Shown here: positions 1-9,768 of the stretch, piece after piece
How positions within the stretch are numbered: position 1 is the stretch's first letter
Layout of the letters: every line of letters starts with the position of its first letter
Assembly (NCBI GenBank): GCA_022841915.1
Contig: JALHQN010000002.1
Span: 274,724-338,723, forward strand
Length of the DNA: 64,000 nt
Direction: 5' to 3'
DNA from: Burkholderiales bacterium
GTDB lineage: Bacteria > Pseudomonadota > Gammaproteobacteria > Burkholderiales > WYBJ01
Translations under genes and position numbers: made by a program
Notes under the pieces: model-generated
Databases searched by the model: none
The model's input: the letters and a program-made list of their open reading frames with translations, nothing else
What the model was told of the DNA's origin: nothing

Positions 1-98
1 CGAGCTGCTCGCAGCCAAGGCGATTTCCTGCGGCGCTTAGACCTAAGGCGCGCGGCCTGCTCCGAGCCGATGGCGCAGACGGGTGCGCTACCTCGGCG

Positions 99-722
99 TC
101 ATTGCGAGAGCATTGCAATAGCTCGCGCAAGATTGATACGTGCGGACGCTTCGTAGCTTTCCCGGAACGATTCGGTGAAGTAGATACAAGGGCGCTTCAG
201 GAATGCCCCGAGCACCTCGATGCGCTTGCGGCGATACACGAACCAGGGCACCCATTGGTACTCTTGCCGCACATTGCGTTCGAAGGCATCGTAGATCGTC
301 TCGTCGCGACCGAGAATCGAAAGATCGATATCGACGACAAGGCGTGAATCCGGGTCGCGGGGTTCGGCTGCATGGACCGTCGCCATGATATGCGCCTCGA
401 CGAGACTCGCGCGCGCCTCCGGTACGCCGGCCGATCGAAGAAAGTCGACCGCCCAATGTGCGCTTCGAACTTCGTTATCCGAAGCGCGCGGTGCGTAGAC
501 GACATCGTGCAACCACAATGCCATTTCCACTTCGGCGGATGATCGCGCAAGACTGTGCGAGCGAGCGAACTGGCCCAGGCACGCGTCGATGTGCGAAACG
601 TCGTGATAGAAACGATGCGGCTCCCGATAGGCAGCATGCACTCGCTCGAACATCGCGAGATGGTCCGCGACGCCGAACGCTCGCATCAGTGCGCACCAGC
701 GCTCGGGGGTTACCTGGGACAT
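99..722 (-). CDS. HD-domain protein, predicted metal-dependent phosphohydrolase
   Basis: 207-aa ORF; contains FYHDVSHI...EMALWLHDVVYAP...DNEVRSA, typical of HD-superfamily predicted phosphohydrolases. Confidence 0.8.
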   Translation of the reverse strand: MSQVTPERWCALMRAFGVADHLAMFERVHAAYREPHRFYHDVSHIDACLGQFARSHSLARSSAEVEMALWLHDVVYAPRASDNEVRSAHWAVDFLRSAGVPEARASLVEAHIMATVHAAEPRDPDSRLVVDIDLSILGRDETIYDAFERNVRQEYQWVPWFVYRRKRIEVLGAFLKRPCIYFTESFRESYEASARINLARAIAMLSQ

Positions 723-878
723 GGTCCGCTTCCGTCGGCAATGCGGGAAGCGTCGACACGCGGCATTTTCGGCTCCTTCGGATTCGGGGCACTACCCGTC
801 GTTCCAACCGGTGCTTATGTTACCGAGGAAACGTCTGGCGCGATGACTTGTGCAAAGGGGGGCAGACGCCTTGGCGGT

Positions 879-1322
879 CTACACCTGCAGCGCCGCCGCG
901 GGGACGTCGTACTGCCATTGCGGCTCGTGTCGTCGCTCGTGGATCAGCCAGCGATCGCCCTCCCGGCGCAGCTTGTCCCGATACCGGATGGCCCGCACCG
1001 CGACCCGCCGCTCCTCGCCGACGGCGTAAAGCAGCGAGGCGGTCACCCGACTGTCGCAGAGCGCGACATCCCCGTCGACCTCGAGGCGCAGATTGCTCAA
1101 GGCATGATCGGTGCCCAAATACGCCGCGAGACGGCTGTGCAACCAGGTCACCACGCCATCCCCGCCCTGCAGCAGGTCGGGCTCGAAGTTGTATTGGGAT
1201 TGTGAGCGCGCCGTGAAGCACGAGGCGACGCCGCTCCAATTTTGCGCATCGAGGAAGTTGAGGTAGTTCTCGATGGTTTCCCGAATGGCGATCTTGTCCA
1301 CGACGGACGCGAAGTTCGACAT
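879..1322 (-). CDS. SnoaL-like / NTF2-like family protein
   Basis: 147 aa; IAIRETIENYLNFLDAQNWSGVASCFT and C-terminal DRWLIHERRHEPQW are typical of SnoaL_4-like proteins. Confidence 0.75.
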   Translation of the reverse strand: MSNFASVVDKIAIRETIENYLNFLDAQNWSGVASCFTARSQSQYNFEPDLLQGGDGVVTWLHSRLAAYLGTDHALSNLRLEVDGDVALCDSRVTASLLYAVGEERRVAVRAIRYRDKLRREGDRWLIHERRHEPQWQYDVPAAALQV

Positions 1323-1444
1323 GACGTTTCCTCTGGGAGAAAGGTTGAGTGAACGAGGGCGCGGAAGCGCTTCGTGCGCATTGCCCTTGGGAACAGCTGC
1401 CGCAATGGAGCCATCCGGCGGCTGCGTCGGTGTCGAACGCTCGC

Positions 1445-1843
1445 TCAGGATTGGACCCTAAACGCGCCATAGGCCCAGGAAGCGCAGAGCGCAGCGAGCA
1501 CAAGCCAGATGACCACGATGATCGCGCCAGCGATGCGGCTCACAGGTTTGCCGCTTTGCATGGTTTCGTTCGCTTGTATCCGGCAAGCGTCCAGAACGGG
1601 ACCGGGAATCAGTCGGATGGCGAGAGCGATGCCCATGGGGATCAGGATGAGATCGTCGAGGTAGCCCAGAACCGGCACGAAATCCGGGATCAGATCGATG
1701 GGGCTCAAGGCATACGCGACGATGCCCGCGACGAGTATCTTGGCATACCACGGCGTTCGAGGGTCGCGCGCCGCAAGATAAAGAGCGAGCGTCTCGGCTT
1801 TGAGATGACGGGCACGCTGCTTCAGGGCTGCGAGAAATGCCAT
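1445..1843 (-). CDS. YkvA family (DUF1232) membrane protein
   Basis: 132 aa; AYALSPIDLIPDFVPVLGYLDDLILIPMGIALAIRLIP is the DUF1232 signature. Confidence 0.88.
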   Translation of the reverse strand: MAFLAALKQRARHLKAETLALYLAARDPRTPWYAKILVAGIVAYALSPIDLIPDFVPVLGYLDDLILIPMGIALAIRLIPGPVLDACRIQANETMQSGKPVSRIAGAIIVVIWLVLAALCASWAYGAFRVQS

Positions 1844-2245
1844 GGCGGTTCGGTTAGGCTAGCCGCGATTGCCCTGTACTCGCTGAGCGGGAGCGCACCA
1901 GCCCGGCTGCGATACGGTGTGAGCGCGATGGCGTCAACTGGGATGCCCCCTGGGTATTCGTCGGTGTTCGCCCTGCTTCGGCGTCGCGTCGAGGAAGTCA
2001 TCTTGCCAGAGAATTCGCCGGGGCTCCAGGAAGCGTACCGCGCCTCCTGCGCGTTGGCGTTGGCTGCCGGCCATCCTCGTGCCTTGGTCAAGGTTCGCGG
2101 CAGTGCGCGGCCCCGCTACGCCACGTCGGCGGGAGCAGCGATATCGCCTGCATGGACGCACCCCCGCGCGGGCACTATCATCGTGCTTACTCGCGATCGA
2201 CCGCAGCTTCTCCTGCGGCGGTCGCCGTTTCCATGCCGCTGAACT

Positions 2246-2698
2246 ATGGAGTTCCCCATGCAAGCATTGCAGCCAGGTGTCAAAGGCACGTTCACGATGA
2301 AGGTCGAGCGCCAACATTGCACGTCGCGCGGTGGGCCTTGGGTGTTCGCCACGCCGGAGATGGTGCGCTTCTCCGAGCGGTCCTCGCATGAACTGGTGGC
2401 CCCGCTGCTGGCGCCAGGCCAGCACACGGTTGGCGCCGTGGTGCACATCAAGCACCTGGCGCCCACGCTCGAGGGGCAGACTGCCCGCGCCGAGATCGAG
2501 CTGGTCGAGGTCGATCGGCGGCGGTTGAAGTTCAAGATCGAGCTGTTCGATGAACTCGACAAGATCGGCGAATGCGAGCACGATCGTTTCATCATCGACG
2601 TCGACAAGTCGGGCGATCGTCTCGCCGCCAAAGCCAAGGCGCTGGGGATCGAGTTGCCGAGCGGGCCGCACCCGGGCGGCAAGGATCCCAACGCCTGA
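2246..2698 (+). CDS. hotdog-fold thioesterase family protein (FlK-like)
   Basis: 150 aa; VFATPEMVRFSERSSHELVAPLLAPGQHTVGAVVHIKHLAPT resembles fluoroacetyl-CoA thioesterase-like hotdog proteins. Confidence 0.75.
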   Translation: MEFPMQALQPGVKGTFTMKVERQHCTSRGGPWVFATPEMVRFSERSSHELVAPLLAPGQHTVGAVVHIKHLAPTLEGQTARAEIELVEVDRRRLKFKIELFDELDKIGECEHDRFIIDVDKSGDRLAAKAKALGIELPSGPHPGGKDPNA

Positions 2699-2779
2699 GG
2701 GCTGCTCGACGCAGGCGTTCGATAAACCGACCTACTATCGCGATTTCGTCCCGAGCCGTACTCGCCCAAAGAGCCTGTC

Positions 2780-3217
2780 ATGATCTCCAAAGTCGCATTC
2801 GCCTTCTCGGTCCTGCTCTTTTCGAGCGCCAGCGCCCATGCGCTCGATGACGCCGCGGTCAAGCAGGTGGTGGCCAAGTTTCTCGCCTCCCAGCCTACCG
2901 ACCAAGGGTCGAACGAGCCGCTTACCCACCAGATCGCCGACGTCGACGGCGACGGCAAGCCCGATATCGTGCTGCTCTGGAACGTGATGGGGCCGACCTC
3001 GGCGTGGCCCAAGCTCACGCTGTTCCTCGATACGGGGCGCACCTACCGGGCGTTGACGGCGAACTTGTCGGGGATCGTCGAGAAGCTCGATGTGAAGGGC
3101 TCGAACATCACGGTCGGCACCTTGATGCTCGGCCCGAAGGATCCGCGCTGCTGCCCCACGGTCAAGACTCAGATCCACATGCGCTGGCAGGGCGGCAAAC
3201 TGGTGCAGATGAAGTAG
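2780..3217 (+). CDS. secreted hypothetical protein with an FG-GAP/VCBS-like segment
   Basis: 145 aa; N-terminal signal peptide (VAFAFSVLLFSSASAHA) and IADVDGDGKPDIVLLWN. Confidence 0.6.
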   Translation: MISKVAFAFSVLLFSSASAHALDDAAVKQVVAKFLASQPTDQGSNEPLTHQIADVDGDGKPDIVLLWNVMGPTSAWPKLTLFLDTGRTYRALTANLSGIVEKLDVKGSNITVGTLMLGPKDPRCCPTVKTQIHMRWQGGKLVQMK

Positions 3218-3257
3218 GCCCACGCGCGCGTCTGACCGGTGATTTCGAAAGAAGAGC

Positions 3258-4100
3258 ATGTCGTTGCGGCGTGAACGCGCGCTGACAAAGTTGCGCAAGC
3301 TCCGGGTGCAGGTGCACCGCGACGGTCTGCCTGCGCAGCCGAACGTGTATCACGTGGCTGCGCTGACTTCGGCGCTCGTCGAAGTGCTCGGCAATACGGG
3401 CGACTCGAAACGGGCGAGTGCTGCGGCTGAGTATCTCTATCGCGTTGCGACGCCCTCGTTTCGTGCGACCGGCATCGAGCCCAAGCTCGAATGCAAGCGC
3501 GGCTGCGATTATTGTTGTCGCGGCTATGTGTCCGCGACCGCGCCGCAGATCTTCGCCGCCGCGAAAGCGATTCGCGCGCAGAGCCTCTCTTATGAGGCCG
3601 CCGTGGCCCGCATCGGCGCAGCGGCGGACACAGTGCGGGGCCTGGACTGGAAAACCCGATGCGCCTTGCATGAGCCGTGTCCGCTGCTGGTCGAGGGAGC
3701 ATGCAGCATCTACGCATCGAGGCCGCTGCCTTGTCGGGCATTCGTGTCGTTCTCGGTGAATGCCTGCAGACGGGCATTCGAACTCAACACCAATGATATC
3801 GACGTGCCGCCGATTTACGGCAACGTCCGCAGCGCGCTGGAGAACGCCTTGCGTGCCGCGATGAAGCATCATGGCTTGCCGCTTGAAAGCTATGAACTCG
3901 ATGGGGCGCTTGCAAGCGTGCTGGCGCATCCCGACGCCGAGGCGGCCTGGTTGCGCGGCGAGAATGTCTTTGCTGGCGTGGACGTGGATCGCTCGGCCGA
4001 TCCCGGCTCGCTGCTGCAGCGCGAGATCATGCTCGATACGCTGCTTGCGGTCGCCTCGGGAGAGACGCCGGCACACCTCGAGGGGCAAGCCCCGAAGTGA
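3258..4100 (+). CDS. YkgJ family cysteine cluster protein
   Basis: 280 aa; CKRGCDYCCRGYV plus a second Cys cluster CALHEPCPLLVEGACSIYASRPLPCR. Confidence 0.8.
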   Translation: MSLRRERALTKLRKLRVQVHRDGLPAQPNVYHVAALTSALVEVLGNTGDSKRASAAAEYLYRVATPSFRATGIEPKLECKRGCDYCCRGYVSATAPQIFAAAKAIRAQSLSYEAAVARIGAAADTVRGLDWKTRCALHEPCPLLVEGACSIYASRPLPCRAFVSFSVNACRRAFELNTNDIDVPPIYGNVRSALENALRAAMKHHGLPLESYELDGALASVLAHPDAEAAWLRGENVFAGVDVDRSADPGSLLQREIMLDTLLAVASGETPAHLEGQAPK

Positions 4101-4289
4101 CTTGCGGACGCGCGGCAGGGCAGGTGAAATGAAGTACTTACGCCGAATCGGCGGCGGTTCACCGGGTGTCCGGCCTCGAGATCGACAGTATTGTCCGTTC
4201 ATCAGACCACTCGATGCGATGGACCATTCAGCGACCAATGACCGCCTCAGGCCCCCCGTTCACTGTTCCACGCTCGCAAAGGAAGTCGC

Positions 4290-4712
4290 ATGGCAATGCA
4301 CACCGGTTCCACCGTCAACGCCGATCTGGGCAAGCTCGTCCTGCGGCTTTCGCTGGGCATACTCTTCCTGCTCCACGGGATCGCCAAGATCATCAGCGGC
4401 CCCGCCGGAATCATCGGGCTGGTGGAGAAGGCGGGCCTCCCGGCACCCGTGGGCTATCTGGTCTATCTCGGCGAGGTCGTTGCGCCGCTGCTCATCATTT
4501 TCGGCCTGTGGACGCGTCTCGGCGCCCTGATCATCGCCGTAACTATGGTGTTCGCCGTCGGCTTGGTGCACCTGGACGAATTGTGGATGTTGACCAAGAA
4601 CGGCGGCTGGCAGCTCGAGTTGCAGGGCATGTACTTTTTTTCCGCGATCGCACTGGCGCTGCTCGGCGCGGGCCGGTTCAGTATCGGCGGCGCGCGCGGA
4701 CGCTTCAACTGA
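4290..4712 (+). CDS. DoxX family membrane protein
   Basis: 140 aa; LVLRLSLGILFLLHGIAKI...GYLVYLGEVVAPLLIIFGLWTRLGA. Confidence 0.88.
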   Translation: MAMHTGSTVNADLGKLVLRLSLGILFLLHGIAKIISGPAGIIGLVEKAGLPAPVGYLVYLGEVVAPLLIIFGLWTRLGALIIAVTMVFAVGLVHLDELWMLTKNGGWQLELQGMYFFSAIALALLGAGRFSIGGARGRFN

Positions 4713-4907
4713 CATCGAACCGCGGGTTTCGCCGACCGTGTTCGGTCGACCAGGCGACGAAGGTGTTGTTGCGACGATGTAAATCGCATGTAACGGTTTG
4801 AAAATCGGCGGCTACATTGCGGTAAGCCTTGCACGCGCGGGTTATCCTTACGTGCGCAAGGGGGTGCGACCTCCCATTCCTCTTGATGCCCGCCCACTGC
4901 GATCTGA

Positions 4908-6656
4908 TTGAGGCACCGCCCCACGATGAGCGAAACGCCGACGCCCAGCGCCGCTGAGGTCCCGCCCAGCGCCCCCCGTCCTGCAACGCGCAAGCCCGTG
5001 GCCGGGTGGCTGTGGTTCTTGCTGGTGCTCGCCATCGCGGGTGGCAGCTACTACCACTACGAGCGGTACAAGGAGCGCCAGGCGCAGGAGGAAGCCCAGA
5101 AGAAGGCCGCTGACGCCAAGAAGGGCTTCGGCAAGGGCATGGGCGGCCCGACGCCGGTGGTCGCGATCCCCGCGCGCCAGGGGCGCATCAATGTCTATCT
5201 GGAGGGTCTGGGCACGGTCACCCCGCTGCGCACCGTCACCGTCCGCAGCCGCGTCGAGGGTCAGTTGATGCGGGTGCATTTCCGCGAGGGCCAGACGGTC
5301 GAGCAGGGGCAGCTGCTGGCCGAGATCGACCCCCGGCCCTTCCAGGTGATGCTCAAGCAGGCCGAGGGTCAACTTGCCCGTGATCAGGCTTTGCTTGCGA
5401 ACGCGCGGCTCGACGTCGAGCGATACCGCACATTGTTTCAGCAAGATTCGATCGCCAAGCAGGAGGTCGACGCCCAGGAAGCCCTGGTGCGGCAGTACGA
5501 AGGCATCGTGAAATCCGACCAGAGCCAGGTCGAGAACGCGCGCCTGCAGTTGACGTTCGCCCGCATCACCGCGCCGATCACCGGCCGTGTCGGTTTGCGC
5601 TTGATCGATCCGGGCAACATCGTGCGCGGCGGCGACGCCACCGGACTGGTCGTGATTACGCAGGTCGCCCCGATCGGGGTGGTGTTCACCGTGCCGCAGG
5701 ACAATCTGCCCGCTTTGTTGAAGCGCATGCAGGAGGAGGAGCGCTTGCCGGTCGAAGCCTGGGATCGCGAGCAGAAGAACCGGCTGGCCCAGGGCCGCCT
5801 GCTGGCCGTGGACAACATGGTCGACGTGGCGACGGGCACCATCAAGCTCAAGGCGACCTTCCGCAACGAGGAAGGCCCGCTCTTTCCCAATCAGTTCGTC
5901 AACGTGCGTCTGCGGCTCGATACGCTCGAAGATCAAACGGTCATCCAGCAGGGCGCGGTGCAGCGCGGCGGCCGGGGATTGTTCGTCTACGTCGTGAAGG
6001 ACGACATGACGGTGACGGCGCGGCCGGTGACGCTCGGTCCGTCGGACGGCCCTCGGGTGGCGGTGCTCAAGGGCCTGCAGCCCGGCGACCGCGTCGTGGT
6101 CGATGGCATCGACCGCTTGCGCGAGGGCACACGCGTGCAGTTGAGCAAGCGGCCGGAGTTCAAGCCGTCGGTGGACGGCACGAGTGGCGCGCGCAAAGGC
6201 AAGGGCAAAGGAAAAGGTAAGGGCAAGCCGCCCGCCGGTGCGCCGGAGGCTGCAGCCGCGGCGAACGAGTCCGGCGCCTCTCCTGGTGCCGCCGATCAGG
6301 GCCAGGGCGCATCGCGGCGCTCGCCCGAGTCCGGCGCGGTTGGGGAAGGTTCCACCGGCGATCCGGAGAAAAAGGCGCGTCGGCGCAAGCCGCCGGCCGA
6401 CGACGAGAGTATGGGCGAGGGCGGGAGGCGCGGGTCTGCGCCCGCGGCGGGCGTCCCCGGCGAAGATGCGCCCAAGAAAGCGCCTCGCCGCAAACCACCG
6501 CCCGAAGGCGAGGGCGGCGAGGGGGTGAGTTCGGCGCCTGTTTCGGAGGCGGTCCCGAGCGCAGAGGAAGCGCCGCAGAAGGCGCGCAAGCGCAAGCCGC
6601 CCCCCGAAGGTCAGGACAGTACGCCTCCCGGGCCGGCATCTGCGCCGGCACAGTAA
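4908..6656 (+). CDS. mdtA: MdtA-like RND efflux periplasmic adaptor with extended low-complexity C-terminus
   Basis: 582 aa; N-terminal TM, VEGQLMRVHFREGQTVEQGQLLAEIDPRPFQ, LRLIDPGNIV; immediately upstream of two RND pump genes. Confidence 0.9.
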   Translation: MRHRPTMSETPTPSAAEVPPSAPRPATRKPVAGWLWFLLVLAIAGGSYYHYERYKERQAQEEAQKKAADAKKGFGKGMGGPTPVVAIPARQGRINVYLEGLGTVTPLRTVTVRSRVEGQLMRVHFREGQTVEQGQLLAEIDPRPFQVMLKQAEGQLARDQALLANARLDVERYRTLFQQDSIAKQEVDAQEALVRQYEGIVKSDQSQVENARLQLTFARITAPITGRVGLRLIDPGNIVRGGDATGLVVITQVAPIGVVFTVPQDNLPALLKRMQEEERLPVEAWDREQKNRLAQGRLLAVDNMVDVATGTIKLKATFRNEEGPLFPNQFVNVRLRLDTLEDQTVIQQGAVQRGGRGLFVYVVKDDMTVTARPVTLGPSDGPRVAVLKGLQPGDRVVVDGIDRLREGTRVQLSKRPEFKPSVDGTSGARKGKGKGKGKGKPPAGAPEAAAAANESGASPGAADQGQGASRRSPESGAVGEGSTGDPEKKARRRKPPADDESMGEGGRRGSAPAAGVPGEDAPKKAPRRKPPPEGEGGEGVSSAPVSEAVPSAEEAPQKARKRKPPPEGQDSTPPGPASAPAQ

Positions 6657-6659
6657 GCC

Positions 6660-9600
6660 ATGAACCCCTCGCGCCTGTTCATCATGCGCCCGGTGGCGAC
6701 CACGCTGTTGATGGTCGCCCTGCTGCTGTCCGGCCTGATCGCTTACCGTGAGCTTGCCACCTCCGCGTTGCCCGATGTCGACTACCCGACCATTCAGGTC
6801 TTTACCTTCTACCCGGGCGGCAGCCCCGACGTGCTGGCTTCGGCCGTAACTGCGCCGCTGGAACGTCAGTTCGGGCAGATTCCTGGCCTCAAGCAGATGT
6901 CGTCGACGAGCTCGGGCGGAGCCTCGGTCATCACGTTGCAGTTCGATCTATCGATACCCCTCGACGTGGCCGAGCAGGGTGTGCAGGCCGCGATCAATGC
7001 GGGCTCGAATCTCCTGCCGAGCGATCTGCCCGCTCCGCCGGTATACAGCAAGGTCAATCCGGCAGACGCCCCCATCCTGACCCTGGGCTTGTCGTCGAGC
7101 GCGCTGCCCTTGCCCGAGATCCAGAACCTGGCCGACACGCGCCTGGCCCAGAAGATCTCTCAAGTGGCTGGCGTCGGCTTGGTGACGCTCGCCGGCGGTC
7201 AGCGCCCTGCGGTGCGCATCCAGGCGAATCCCAAGGCGCTGGCCGCCAATGGCCTCAGCCTGGAAGATCTGCGGACTGCGGTGGTCGCCTCCAACGTCAA
7301 GCGCGCCAAGGGCAATATCGATACGCCGAGCCGCTCGTATGTCATCGATGCGAACGATCAGCTTCGTTCAGCAGCCGAGTACAAAGCGGTAGTGATCGCT
7401 TACCGCAATGGCGCCCCGGTGTTCCTAGCCGATGTCGCCGAGGTGGCCGAGGATGCCGAGAACGTGCGTCTGGCGGCCTGGATGAACGACGTGCCGGCGG
7501 TGATCGTCAACATCCAGCGCCAGCCGGGCACGAACGTGATCGAGGTGGTCGACCGCATCAAGCGCCAACTCCCGCAGTTGACCGCTTCCCTGCCGGCTTC
7601 GATCGATGTCGCCGTGCTGACCGATCGCACGATCACCATTCGCGCCTCGGTGCGTGATGTGCAGATCGAACTCGCCTTCGCCATCGGGCTGGTGGTGATG
7701 GTCATCTTCCTGTTCCTGCGCAACGTGTCCGCCACATTGATACCGAGCGTGGCCGTGCCGCTCTCGCTGGTGGGCACCTTCGGCTTCATGTATCTCGCCG
7801 GCTTCTCGATTAACAACCTCACCCTCATGGCGCTGGTGGTGGCGACCGGTTTCGTGGTCGACGACGCGATCGTGGTGATCGAGAACATCGCCCGTTACCT
7901 GGAGCGGGGCGACTCCCCGCTGGAAGCGGCATTGAAAGGCTCCAAGCAGATCGCCTTCACCATCATCTCGCTCACCATTTCGCTGGTGGCGGTGCTGATC
8001 CCGCTGCTCTTCATGGGTGACGTCGTGGGGCGCCTGTTCCGCGAATTCGCGGTGACGCTCGCCGTGGCCATCCTGCTCTCCGGGGTGGTCTCGCTGACGC
8101 TGACCCCGATGATGTGCGCCCGCTTCCTCAAGCACACGCCCGAGGAGCAGCAAGGCCGCTTCTACCGCGCGAGCGGGCGGATGTTCGATCGGGTCATCGC
8201 GCGCTACGGCAAGATGCTCGAATGGGTGCTCGCGCGCCAGGCGCTCACGCTCGTGGTCGTGTTCGGGACGCTGGTGCTCACCGCGGTCCTCTATTTCATG
8301 GTGCCCAAGGGCTTCTTTCCGCTGCAGGATACCGGGGCCATCCTCGGCATCACCGAGGCGGAGCAGAGCGTGTCGTTTCGCGCCATGGCCGAGCGCCAGG
8401 AGGCGATCGCCAAAGTGGTCTTGCAGGATCCGGCGGTGGAGAGCCTGTCCTCCTTCATCGGCGTGGACGGCGTCAACACGACGCTCAACAGCGGGCGCAT
8501 GCTGATCAACCTCAAGCCGCTCAAGCAGCGGGACGCGCGGGCCGCCGACGTGATCCGCCGCCTGCAGCCCGAGCTTGCCAAGGTCGGGGGCATCACGCTC
8601 TACATGCAGCCGGTGCAGGATCTTTCCATCGAAGATCGCATCAGCCGCAATCAATACCAGTTCACCCTCGAATCGCCCGACGGCGAAGCCCTGGCTGCGT
8701 GGGTGCCGCGCATGGTGCAACGGCTGCGGCAGGCACCGGAACTCACCGACGTCGCCTCCGATCTGCAGGATCGCGGGCTGCAGGCATTCGTGGACATCGA
8801 TCGCGACAGCGCCGGTCGGTTGGGCATCACGCCCGCGGCCATCAGCACGGCGCTCTATAACGCGTTTGGTCAGCGCCTCATCTCGACCATCTTCACCCAA
8901 TCGAGCCAGTACCGCGTCGTGCTCGAGGTGCAGGAGGAGTTCCGGCGCGGCCCCGAGGCCCTCAAGGAGATCCGCGTCGCCTCGTCGACCGGACAGCTCG
9001 TCTCGCTGGCTTCGATCGCGACCATCACCGTCGGTACGGCGGCGCTGGCGATCAATCATGTCGGCCAGTTTCCGGCGGCCACCGTCTCGTTCAATCTCGC
9101 GCCGAACGCGTCTCTCGGCGATGCGGTCAAGGCGGTCGAGGCGATCGAGAAGGAGATCGGTCTGCCCCTGTCGATCCAGACCAATTTCCAGGGCGCGGCC
9201 GCTTCGTTCCGCGATTCTTTGAGCGATACCCTGCTGCTGGTGCTGGCTGCCGTGATCGCGATGTACATCGTGCTGGGGGTCTTGTACGAGAGCTTCATCC
9301 ACCCGGTGACGATACTCTCGACGCTCCCGACCGCGACGGTCGGCGCGCTCCTCGCCTTGCTGCTGGCCGACAGCCAGCTCGACATCATCGCCGTCATCGG
9401 CATCATCCTGCTGATCGGCATCGTGAAGAAGAACGCGATCATGATGATCGACTTCGCGCTCGATGCCGAACGCAACGAAGGGCTCTCGCCGCGCGACGCG
9501 ATTTTCCAGGCGTCCCTGCTGCGCTTTCGTCCCATCCTGATGACTACCTTGGCCGCGATGCTGGGCGCGCTGCCCCTGATGCTCGGCACCGGCGTCGGCT

Positions 9601-9758
9601 CCGAGCTGCGCCATCCCATGGGGCTCACGATCGTGGGCGGCCTGATCGTCAGTCAGGTGTTGACGCTGTTCACGACGCCGGTGATCTATCTGGCGTTCGA
9701 CCGGCTGGCGCGCCGTTTGCGCAGTCCGCCGCCCGCCGCGATCGAACGCACGGTGTAG
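6660..9758 (+). CDS. mdtB: MdtB-like RND efflux transporter permease
   Basis: 1032 aa; [46 protein letters not shown], full-length HAE1/ACR family. Confidence 0.92.
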   Translation: MNPSRLFIMRPVATTLLMVALLLSGLIAYRELATSALPDVDYPTIQVFTFYPGGSPDVLASAVTAPLERQFGQIPGLKQMSSTSSGGASVITLQFDLSIPLDVAEQGVQAAINAGSNLLPSDLPAPPVYSKVNPADAPILTLGLSSSALPLPEIQNLADTRLAQKISQVAGVGLVTLAGGQRPAVRIQANPKALAANGLSLEDLRTAVVASNVKRAKGNIDTPSRSYVIDANDQLRSAAEYKAVVIAYRNGAPVFLADVAEVAEDAENVRLAAWMNDVPAVIVNIQRQPGTNVIEVVDRIKRQLPQLTASLPASIDVAVLTDRTITIRASVRDVQIELAFAIGLVVMVIFLFLRNVSATLIPSVAVPLSLVGTFGFMYLAGFSINNLTLMALVVATGFVVDDAIVVIENIARYLERGDSPLEAALKGSKQIAFTIISLTISLVAVLIPLLFMGDVVGRLFREFAVTLAVAILLSGVVSLTLTPMMCARFLKHTPEEQQGRFYRASGRMFDRVIARYGKMLEWVLARQALTLVVVFGTLVLTAVLYFMVPKGFFPLQDTGAILGITEAEQSVSFRAMAERQEAIAKVVLQDPAVESLSSFIGVDGVNTTLNSGRMLINLKPLKQRDARAADVIRRLQPELAKVGGITLYMQPVQDLSIEDRISRNQYQFTLESPDGEALAAWVPRMVQRLRQAPELTDVASDLQDRGLQAFVDIDRDSAGRLGITPAAISTALYNAFGQRLISTIFTQSSQYRVVLEVQEEFRRGPEALKEIRVASSTGQLVSLASIATITVGTAALAINHVGQFPAATVSFNLAPNASLGDAVKAVEAIEKEIGLPLSIQTNFQGAAASFRDSLSDTLLLVLAAVIAMYIVLGVLYESFIHPVTILSTLPTATVGALLALLLADSQLDIIAVIGIILLIGIVKKNAIMMIDFALDAERNEGLSPRDAIFQASLLRFRPILMTTLAAMLGALPLMLGTGVGSELRHPMGLTIVGGLIVSQVLTLFTTPVIYLAFDRLARRLRSPPPAAIERTV

Positions 9759-9768
9759 GCGCCCGCCC

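Noticed and set aside
6190-6230. KGKGKGKG tract as a possible sequencing artefact or phase-variable repeat
   Set aside because: At the nucleotide level the codons vary (ggcaagggcaaaggaaaaggtaagggcaag), so it is not a perfect microsatellite and slippage-based phase variation is unlikely
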